Assembly: GCA_035319125.1 (NCBI GenBank)
Contig: DATHDG010000014.1
Span: 124,001-188,000, forward strand
Source: Fen-1308 sp035319125
Lineage (GTDB): Bacteria > Nitrospirota > Thermodesulfovibrionia > Thermodesulfovibrionales > Dissulfurispiraceae
Direction of reading: 5' to 3'
Length of the DNA stretch: 64,000 bases
This document shows positions 58,176 through 64,000 of the stretch, one piece after another. Every line of letters begins with the position of its first letter. Position 1 is the stretch's first letter. The position numbers and the translations under genes were made by a program. The notes below the pieces were generated by a model. The model ran no database searches. It saw only the letters and a program-made list of their open reading frames with translations, and was not told where the DNA came from.

Positions 58176-58958
58176 TTAAGCTTGCTGGTTGCTGATGAGC
58201 TTCATGTCATTTAGAAAAGGATATTGAGCCCTAACTTCATGAACCTTCGAAAAATCCAAATCGCAAATGACGTACTCTTCCTCGTTGCCGTTGCAGAGAA
58301 TATTTCCCATCGGATCCACAGCGCACGACCCTCCTGAATAATAGACTCCGTTTCCATCGGTGCCGGTCCTGTTAACTCCGATCACAAAACACTGATTCTC
58401 TATGGCACGCGCCTTTAATAGGATTTCCCAGTGTCTTTTCCTGGATGATGGCCAGTTTGCTATAACGAAGACGGCTTTAACCTGTCTTGCGACTTTTCGA
58501 AAGACTTCAGGAAACCTCAGATCATAGCAGACAAATACGCTTGAAGGTATGCCATCAATATCAAAGATTGTCACGTTTTCACCGGCTAAGAAATATTTAT
58601 CTTCTTCAGCGAGACAAAAAGGATGGATTTTTGTATAAGCGGCGGTCAGCGTTCCAGTTCTGTCAAATACGACAGCGAGATTGCGGCCTTTTTTTTCAGC
58701 AGGGGATTTCATGGCAAACCCTGCTATGAGATTTATTTTATTTGACCTGGCCAGGCCGGAAAGAAATGATGTTGTTTCACCAATGCCTTCATCGGAGATA
58801 ACTGATAAGTCCATCGAAAATCCGGTGTTGAACATTTCCGGAAATACAACTACATCACAACCTTCCTGCGCGGCCAGTGCGCTACAGTTCGCAGCTCTCT
58901 GAAAATTCAGTTCCGGTTTTTGCCATGCTATATCCAGCTGTACCAGCGCGACTTTCAA
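58176..58958 (-). CDS. Nitrilase-superfamily amidohydrolase (omega-amidase-like)
   Basis: A 260-residue carbon-nitrogen hydrolase. The Glu-Lys-Cys triad is in VVFPEMFNTGFS, AAYTKIHPFCL and SVFVCYDLRFPEVFR. Length and motif spacing fit the omega-amidase/YafV group, which hydrolyses 2-oxoglutaramate or related amides. No transaminase is adjacent to fix the substrate. It lies four bases downstream of cvpA on the same strand and is likely co-transcribed. Confidence 0.9.
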   Translation of the reverse strand: MKVALVQLDIAWQKPELNFQRAANCSALAAQEGCDVVVFPEMFNTGFSMDLSVISDEGIGETTSFLSGLARSNKINLIAGFAMKSPAEKKGRNLAVVFDRTGTLTAAYTKIHPFCLAEEDKYFLAGENVTIFDIDGIPSSVFVCYDLRFPEVFRKVARQVKAVFVIANWPSSRKRHWEILLKARAIENQCFVIGVNRTGTDGNGVYYSGGSCAVDPMGNILCNGNEEEYVICDLDFSKVHEVRAQYPFLNDMKLISNQQA

Positions 58959-58962
58959 ATTG

Positions 58963-59490
58963 TCATTTTTCCTTCTGTTGGAATATTTTTGATTTGATAT
59001 TGTCTAGCTTGTTGTGATATTGGTCTTTTATATCTTTAGGTACTGTGCCGTCAATGGTTTTAATTCCTCTCAGAACAAACGGAAGCGTAGCTGATCCCTG
59101 CAGCAAATGGCTGTCTTGAGGCAATATGGCGAGCAGAAATATAATGATCAGCGAAACCATTAAAAAACCTTTGAAAAATCCGACAACACCTCCACCAAAG
59201 CTGTTGACCAGGCCCAGACCAGGCAGCTTAAGGAATTTGGCAATAATGCTTGCTATAACCATAGCACAGAGAATGCATGCGATAAAGATTGAGATAAAGC
59301 TGAGTATTTTTGCCACCGAATGATCCACGAAGGTAAGATGCTTAGCTAGTACAGCATAATAGCTTGTTGCTGCAAAGTATCCGCATACAATTCCTGCTAT
59401 GCTGAAGGTCTGGCTGACCAGACCTCTCCATATTCCAAACGCAGTAGCAAGTCCAACGATGACCAGAACAATAATGTCCAGCGTATTGAT
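58963..59490 (-). CDS. cvpA: CvpA-family membrane protein with a non-standard start codon
   Basis: A polytopic inner-membrane protein of about 175 residues. A conventional frame would begin only at GTG 59328 (121 residues), but the same frame continues upstream with no stop and encodes the family's N-terminus: INTLDIIVLVIVGLATAFG and WRGLVSQTFSIAGIVCGYF, which add two membrane helices. In relatives the first residue is Met, here the codon is ATC (59490-59488), with AAAGGAA about 11 bases upstream; an ATT closer to it is the other choice. No ATG, GTG or TTG is in frame in this part. Confidence 0.8.
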   Translation of the reverse strand: MNTLDIIVLVIVGLATAFGIWRGLVSQTFSIAGIVCGYFAATSYYAVLAKHLTFVDHSVAKILSFISIFIACILCAMVIASIIAKFLKLPGLGLVNSFGGGVVGFFKGFLMVSLIIIFLLAILPQDSHLLQGSATLPFVLRGIKTIDGTVPKDIKDQYHNKLDNIKSKIFQQKEK

Positions 59491-59579
59491 AGCTAAAAAA
59501 ATTCCTTTCTATCAGGATTGGGCTATTATAACGCAAATAAGGCAGCATTGTCGGGGAGTTATGGTATTCTTAGTAGAAG

Positions 59580-60284
59580 GTGTTAAAGAGGCATATTAAC
59601 AGACAGTTAGGCTTCTCTTTTGACCACTCTGAAAGTTCGCTCAGACGTTGTATTGAGACGAGCCTGGGCAGATCTATTTCTCTGATTCTTACTGATAACT
59701 CGACGACTATGCTCTCTGCCAATATTATCAACGGACTGATGCAAGTTCGTTTGCACAGGATGTTTCTTAATGCGGACGATGCAGTCGTATGCGAGATCAT
59801 AAGCGCTCTTCAGAGGCGTAAAAGCAAGATGCCGAATTTTCGGCGCTTTATTGAAAGCAGCAGGGAAAAATTGAGCTGCCGGCCATCGAGAAAGATGATT
59901 GAGAGGCATATAGGACGTTATTATAACCTCCGGGAAATTTTCAATGAAATCAATCGTGAATATTTTGATGGAGCAGTAAAGTCAGCAATTACCTGGGGCA
60001 GAGTTTCTTTGCGTGGTATGGTGAGGAAGCGTACTCTCGGCAGCTATAGCCAGGTCAATGATTTAATACGGATAAACACTGTGCTCGACAGGAGAAACGT
60101 GCCCCAGTATTTTTTAGCCTTTGTCGTATACCACGAGATGCTTCATTCAGTTATGAGCGTTGATTTGAAAGGCGGCAGGAGGATAGTCCATTCGAAAGAG
60201 TTTAAGCAAAGAGAGAAGCTCTTCAAGGATTATGAAAGGGCTTGCGCATGGGAAAAGAACACAGTATTTCGCCCGGCAATTTAA
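59580..60284 (+). CDS. SprT-like zinc metallopeptidase family protein
   Basis: A 234-residue soluble protein starting at GTG 59580. The zinc-binding HExxH motif is in VVYHEMLHSVMSVD with a third likely ligand in HSKEFKQREK, and NEINREYFDGAVKSAITWGR is the typical SprT front helix and strand. The C-terminal zinc ribbon of eukaryotic Spartan is absent. SprT-like proteins are thought to cut DNA-bound or damaged proteins. The N-terminal 100 residues are specific to this bacterial form. Divergent from cvpA. Confidence 0.83.
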   Translation: MLKRHINRQLGFSFDHSESSLRRCIETSLGRSISLILTDNSTTMLSANIINGLMQVRLHRMFLNADDAVVCEIISALQRRKSKMPNFRRFIESSREKLSCRPSRKMIERHIGRYYNLREIFNEINREYFDGAVKSAITWGRVSLRGMVRKRTLGSYSQVNDLIRINTVLDRRNVPQYFLAFVVYHEMLHSVMSVDLKGGRRIVHSKEFKQREKLFKDYERACAWEKNTVFRPAI

Positions 60285-60301
60285 ACTAATTATTTTAAAT
60301 G

Positions 60302-60332
60302 ATGCGGGGGCAGGAAATCCCACCCCCTGCAT
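60302..60332. terminator. Hairpin between convergent sprT-like and small gene
   Basis: ATGCGGGGG and CCCCCTGCAT (one bulged T) pair around a 12-base loop, 17 bases after the metallopeptidase stop and 16 bases past the stop of the convergent small gene. AT-rich flanks on both sides; likely shared terminator. Confidence 0.55.
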
Positions 60333-60347
60333 TATTCAGAATGTTTC

Positions 60348-60527
60348 TCACTCGATATTGAACGTTGCTACTTCTTTCATGCCGGGCAGATACTGGCCGA
60401 CAGGCACCAGTTTTTTACCTTCGTTAACGCATCCAATGATTATCGTCCATAACTGATTCAGTTCCTTTTTCTCTCTTTCGTTCTCTGGTGTCATCGTCAG
60501 TAGAGTGCCCTCAAGCTCGATTTTCAT
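60348..60527 (-). CDS. Small acidic protein, unknown
   Basis: A 59-residue protein from ATG 60527, which has a GGAGGAAG site; a longer frame from 60578 lacks one. It begins MKIELEGTLLTMTPENEREK, with a strand followed by charged helices and VGQYLPGMKEVATFNIE at the end. No signal peptide, membrane segment or cysteine pair. It lies alone between two longer genes. I do not recognise it; compact size and good ribosome site argue it is real. Confidence 0.55.
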   Translation of the reverse strand: MKIELEGTLLTMTPENEREKKELNQLWTIIIGCVNEGKKLVPVGQYLPGMKEVATFNIE

Positions 60528-60637
60528 TGTCTTCCTCCATTTATTCCGGATTTTATTGAGCAATACAAATATATGCAATCTTTACTCAAATATATCAATG
60601 AATGCGATAAATACAAAAAAATGCCGGAGGCAGTAAA

Positions 60638-61957
60638 TTACTGGTATGTTTTTTTTGCAGCGATAATCTTTTGAGCCTCGGCAAGAGCTTCCAGCCTTGT
60701 CTTTATCTTTCCTTCCAATACCAGCATCTCTATAGCAGAGAGGATTTCTTTAAACAATGGGGATGGAGAAAGCCTGAACTCGCTGGTAAGATCATTGCCG
60801 TTTATCAGCGGCAGATTTCTATACCTGGGCATGAAATCTTCCTGATACATTCTGACAATTTCTCTTGCAGTTGATACTAGAGAACTCTCCGAAAGCTGGC
60901 AAATTCTCTTGGTTGCAAGGGAATAGATTGTGACTGCATAAATGTTATCCCCGATTCCTTTCATCTGGTGAATAATTGGTCGTTTTGTTGTTTCATCAAG
61001 GATTATCGGAATGTTGTCATTAGCTGTCAACATGGTGATAAAGTCTGTCTCAAGGCGGGATAGTTTGAGTCTGCCGGAGATTTTTTCAGCAACTTTGCTG
61101 TCTTCAAAGAGTGTTGCCAGTTTCAGGCAGAATGAACGAGATCCGACAGAAATATAATCTTGGATTGGAGAACATCTATCCGGAAAATACAGATCAAGAT
61201 TAAGCAGGATGTGTTCCATATACCTATAGGAATGCCTCGTCTGACGCCACAATCCATCAGGATACTGAAGAAATTCAGGGAATAGATGGAATAGCAGGCT
61301 GCTCTTCTCCATATCTTTGATAATATTATAAGAAGAAGCAGATTGCATAGTGTGCTTTAGCTCATTGGTTATGCGTTCAACGGCTGACTGCGATATGAGT
61401 GCTGCATTAGCATGGACAGCCGAAGACGTATGAGCATCAACCGTGAAATTCAGCTCGGCGGCAAATCTGTATATCCGCAATAGTCTTAAAGGGTCCTTTA
61501 TAAGATTCTGTTCTGAAACCATCCTGATGATTCCATATTTCAGGTCCCGACAGCCGTTATGAGGATCGATAATAAACTGCTTAAGATCATAATTCCCTTG
61601 AAGTGACTCTTGAATTATGGATGCTGACAATGGTATTGCCATTGCATTGATAGAAAGGTCTCTTTCGGCGAGATCGTCAGATATGGAATTGCCGCGCATT
61701 GCACAGATGTCAATGTGCTCAGAACCCTTGACGACACGCACGATTCCATAATCATCATCCAGAACAACGAAGGATCCCTTGACGGCAGAGGCTAAAGATC
61801 TGCCGATACCTATGGCATCCTTATTGACTGCGATGTCTGCATCCTTGATCTGCCGTCCAAGAAGAAAATCTCGAACTGTTCCGCCGACAATGAAGGCCTT
61901 ATGAGCAAAATCATGCTCAAGTGCAAAGTCGCGGAATAGATTAAGAAGGACTGACAT
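60638..61957 (-). CDS. tRNA nucleotidyltransferase / poly(A) polymerase family protein
   Basis: A 439-residue class II nucleotidyltransferase. The head motif GGTVRDFLLGRQIKDADIAV is at residues 24-43, with the metal-binding Asp pair in KDADIAV; RDLSINAMAIPL and DPLRLLRIYRFAAEL are the following family motifs. The C-terminal half (from about residue 290) is a helical extension. It either adds or repairs the CCA end of tRNAs or polyadenylates RNA; which one cannot be told by eye. Cytoplasmic. Confidence 0.87.
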   Translation of the reverse strand: MSVLLNLFRDFALEHDFAHKAFIVGGTVRDFLLGRQIKDADIAVNKDAIGIGRSLASAVKGSFVVLDDDYGIVRVVKGSEHIDICAMRGNSISDDLAERDLSINAMAIPLSASIIQESLQGNYDLKQFIIDPHNGCRDLKYGIIRMVSEQNLIKDPLRLLRIYRFAAELNFTVDAHTSSAVHANAALISQSAVERITNELKHTMQSASSYNIIKDMEKSSLLFHLFPEFLQYPDGLWRQTRHSYRYMEHILLNLDLYFPDRCSPIQDYISVGSRSFCLKLATLFEDSKVAEKISGRLKLSRLETDFITMLTANDNIPIILDETTKRPIIHQMKGIGDNIYAVTIYSLATKRICQLSESSLVSTAREIVRMYQEDFMPRYRNLPLINGNDLTSEFRLSPSPLFKEILSAIEMLVLEGKIKTRLEALAEAQKIIAAKKTYQ

Positions 61958-62032
61958 GGAATCTCCTTGCTTATTTCTGAATCAATTCTATAATAAAGAT
62001 AAAGTATCGATAAATTAAAGGAGACAGTGAGA

Positions 62033-62296
62033 ATGAAAAAGGTAATTTTATTAATTACCGCAGGAATGTTGATTACGGCCTGCGGATTTAGCTCTGGCAA
62101 TGCCGAATCATATCTGGGTTATCAGGCCTGCTCCCCATGTCATAATGGACACACTGCGCCGGACTTAAGAGGGCGATTTGCAACAGCGGACGAATTGATA
62201 AGGACGGCAAAAAGCGTGAAAAATCCGATGATGAGCAATATTCAGCAAAACGATGCACTTCTTCGGGCAGCGGCAAAAGACCTCGGACTGAAGTAA
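62033..62296 (+). CDS. Monoheme c-type cytochrome, probable lipoprotein
   Basis: An 87-residue protein from ATG 62033 (AAAGGAGA eight bases upstream). A signal peptide ends in a lipobox-like ITAC at residues 14-17, followed by one heme motif, CSPCH (residues 33-37), and a short helical part (ELIRTAKSVKNPMMSNIQQN) whose Met residues could be the sixth ligand. Small periplasmic electron carrier, anchored if the lipobox is used. Stands alone. Confidence 0.75.
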   Translation: MKKVILLITAGMLITACGFSSGNAESYLGYQACSPCHNGHTAPDLRGRFATADELIRTAKSVKNPMMSNIQQNDALLRAAAKDLGLK

Positions 62297-62510
62297 TAAA
62301 TATCAAGAATAACCCCTAACATTGTATAGAACAGGATAAGAGAAACGTCTCAAAGTCTTTAAAATGCGATGCTGAACCCATACTCATCTAGACTTGCAGG
62401 ATTCAACGATTTGTGAATTCCTGCTATTGATGAATTTAGGGGAATGAAAATCTGCATAGGTATCGCTTTAAAGCCTTTGATTCATCCCTCCTATCTTGTA
62501 ACTGGAACTA

Positions 62511-63434
62511 TTACGCAACTGTATGGTAAAGATATCTCTCCGGATTGGCACTGATGCAGTTCATGATCATGTTCTGATCATGCATCTTTGAAAGCTTATC
62601 CGCAGCTTCTGTTATCGTCATTGAACCGCCAAGCAACCTGCCATGTTGGTCGGCTAGGCCGTAGGCTGTTGAAAATGGCGTGGCTGGGACTTTTGTTTCC
62701 TTAATCGAGTCCGAGACAATTATGATCCGCTCAGGGTTCTTTGCCCTGAAAATCAGGTCAATGGTTGCAGCATGAAGATGGTAAGGATCAGCAATTACCT
62801 CTATGTAAATATCTTTATTCAACAGCCCGTATCCGGCGATGCCCGGTTCTCTATGGTGAAATGGGCGCATGGCATTGAATAGATGTGTAACTCCTCTTGC
62901 TCCGGCTTTGTGGCCTGCCTCGGCTTCTGAGTATGTAGCATCCGAGTGCCCCATATTTGCAATAACTCCTGTGTCTGAAATCTTTCTGATGAGAGAAACA
63001 GCACCATCCAATTCCGGGGATACAGTGATGATCCTGACTATGTCTTCGAAATCTTCAGTCAAATGCTCAAGATTGTACTCATTAGGTTCGATCAAAGTCA
63101 TGGCATTCAGGCTGCCGCATCTGAGGGGATTGAGGAACGGACCTTCAAGATGCGCTCCTATTATCCGGGCAGGCTTGAAATTTTCCATATCTCCGTATTT
63201 TTCAGAACGAAATTCCTGCCTAAGCACCGCATGAGAAGCCTGAAGCTCCATGGCCTGTTTGATAAGCCCAAGGCTTTTACGCATGACTTTTATTGTTGCT
63301 GGATATACGGTGGGAATTATTTCTGCTATGCCGAATGAGCCAAAGATATCCGCTATCTTCAGTATATGCTCAACATCAGATGATCTGGTATCGTAACCTC
63401 CGATGCCATGAGCATGGACATCTATTATCTTCAT
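62511..63434 (-). CDS. NagA-like amidohydrolase (N-acetylglucosamine-6-phosphate deacetylase family)
   Basis: A 307-residue metal-dependent amidohydrolase, shorter than usual NagA (about 380) because the N-terminal beta-sandwich is missing. Motifs: IIDVHAHGIGGYDTRS (metal HxH), ARIIGAHLEGPFLNP (metal Glu), MGHSDATYSEA, RGVTHLFNAMRPFHHR (metal His) and IIIVSDSIKE holding the catalytic Asp. It probably deacetylates an N-acetyl amino sugar phosphate in cell-wall turnover; the substrate is uncertain given the missing part. Stands alone. Confidence 0.82.
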   Translation of the reverse strand: MKIIDVHAHGIGGYDTRSSDVEHILKIADIFGSFGIAEIIPTVYPATIKVMRKSLGLIKQAMELQASHAVLRQEFRSEKYGDMENFKPARIIGAHLEGPFLNPLRCGSLNAMTLIEPNEYNLEHLTEDFEDIVRIITVSPELDGAVSLIRKISDTGVIANMGHSDATYSEAEAGHKAGARGVTHLFNAMRPFHHREPGIAGYGLLNKDIYIEVIADPYHLHAATIDLIFRAKNPERIIIVSDSIKETKVPATPFSTAYGLADQHGRLLGGSMTITEAADKLSKMHDQNMIMNCISANPERYLYHTVA

Positions 63435-63537
63435 TGAAATATCATAGCACAGGGATTTAGCATTGCAAACAAGGCGGTCTTTTCGATATCATGCTCTTAA
63501 TATGGTTTGTGATGAAAACATCAACACAGGAATTTGG

Positions 63538-64000
63538 ATGATCAGTGAATTAGACGATCTAATGAAAACAGCTGCATTAATTAATAACTCTGGAGAGCGT
63601 ATTGCATATCTTTCGGAACGGTTCATCGGAACGCCTTATGCCGGGAATACACTTGTGGGCAGTGAGGCTTATGAAGAGGTCTTTATCATTAACCTTTCAG
63701 GTGTAGATTGCTTTACTTTTCTTGATTACATTGAAGCTATGAGGCTGTCTGACACGTTTTCGGCATTCAAGGAAAATCTTAAACTGGTCAGATATAGGAG
63801 ACGAATTATTTCTTACGAGAATCGGAATCATTTCTTTTCGGATTGGCGGGAATTCAACAGCAAGCTTGTTCGGGATGTCACGAGCGATGTAGGCAGGAGC
63901 AATAGTTGCAAAATTTGCAAAATCCTTAATCTGAAAGACGACGGAACAGCCTTTCTGCATGGGATTATGCCAGTTGATAGAATCATCAACTATATACCGG
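63538..64000 (+). CDS. DUF1460 (amidase-like) protein, 3' end cut by window edge
   Basis: The frame runs off the window end, so the C-terminus is missing; an ATG at 63502 is an alternative start, but 63538 has an AGGAA site. It encodes a protein of the DUF1460 group, which contains NlpC/P60-like or N-acetylmuramoyl-alanine amidase folds: RFIGTPYAGNTLVG, INLSGVDCFTFLDYIEAM with the likely nucleophile Cys, and LVRYRRRIISYENRNHFFSDW. No signal peptide is visible, which is odd for a wall-active enzyme. At least 154 residues. Confidence 0.7.
   Translation, partial: MISELDDLMKTAALINNSGERIAYLSERFIGTPYAGNTLVGSEAYEEVFIINLSGVDCFTFLDYIEAMRLSDTFSAFKENLKLVRYRRRIISYENRNHFFSDWREFNSKLVRDVTSDVGRSNSCKICKILNLKDDGTAFLHGIMPVDRIINYIP

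Noticed and set aside
59329..59520. A frameshift at the seven-base T-run explaining the missing cvpA start
   Set aside because: Shifting the frame in the T-run does not bring any ATG, GTG or TTG into position, so an indel does not solve it; a non-standard start or a base error at the start codon is simpler.
1..64000. tRNA genes, rRNA genes, CRISPR arrays, prophage genes
   Set aside because: No cloverleaf T-arm motifs, rRNA-like stretches, regular short repeats or phage structural genes were found on reading both strands.

Overview
The window reads as a chromosomal segment of an anaerobic or microaerobic Gram-negative bacterium. It has no rRNA or tRNA genes, CRISPR array or intact insertion sequence that I can see. 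c-type cytochromes with CxxCH motifs, a tungsten-type aldehyde:ferredoxin oxidoreductase, a molybdenum aldehyde oxidoreductase set like the one known from Desulfovibrio, an ilvC-psd-pssA-leuA gene order and a GEMM-I riboswitch whose ligand position looks like the Geobacter-type variant all point toward the Desulfobacterota/Nitrospirota neighbourhood. I cannot place it more exactly.

Layout. 1-5.0 kb: regulators, a papain-like protease, a two-component pair, and small periplasmic proteins with a triheme cytochrome. 5.1-9.7 kb: housekeeping genes on the minus strand (DUF3786, Smr, RidA, thioesterase, PflX-like radical SAM, LysR). 9.8-11.6 kb: leuCD, divergent from the LysR gene. 11.7-18.4 kb: a minus-strand run ilvC-psd-pssA-leuA-NmrA-like, followed by a secreted repeat protein under a GEMM-I riboswitch. 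18.5-24.1 kb: NfeD-type protease, then a predicted ceramide (sphingolipid) operon: epimerase-like reductase, serine palmitoyltransferase-like enzyme, GNAT-type acyltransferase and an AsmA-like protein. 24.6-26.4 kb: V4R sensor and histidine kinase. 26.4-28.4 kb: gene-poor stretch holding only a BrnTA toxin-antitoxin pair. 28.4-43.8 kb: a large minus-strand island around a Mop-type molybdenum aldehyde oxidoreductase, with a molybdopterin-binding protein, Fe-S/flavin dicluster protein, small redox protein, methyltransferase, C-GCAxxG-C-C protein, XdhC, MocA-like nucleotidyltransferase, TrsS-like radical SAM protein, AMP-forming ligase and histidine phosphatase. A sigma-54 activator gene stands upstream, with a matching -24/-12 promoter and repeated upstream sites. 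43.9-48.2 kb: dus, pyk, maf and a flavoprotein. 48.6-52.4 kb: tungsten AOR, double-domain class II aldolase, histone-deacetylase-like hydrolase. 52.4-56.1 kb: nickel/cobalt ECF transporter behind a terminator-type leader. 56.1-64 kb: fatty acid hydroxylase, a lone DnaB N-terminal domain, rubredoxin-domain protein, nitrilase, CvpA (with a non-standard start), SprT-like metalloprotease, tRNA nucleotidyltransferase, monoheme cytochrome, NagA-like amidohydrolase and a DUF1460 protein running off the end.

How it fits together. LeuCD, LeuA and IlvC serve leucine/valine/isoleucine synthesis; PssA and Psd make phosphatidylethanolamine. The Mo island and the W-dependent AOR give two unrelated routes for aldehyde oxidation, and the island carries its own cofactor chaperones and probable electron acceptor. 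The most interesting parts are the sigma-54-controlled Mo island with its uncharacterised radical SAM/methyltransferase/ligase functions, the ceramide operon with a candidate lipid-transport partner, and the riboswitch that may read cGAMP.
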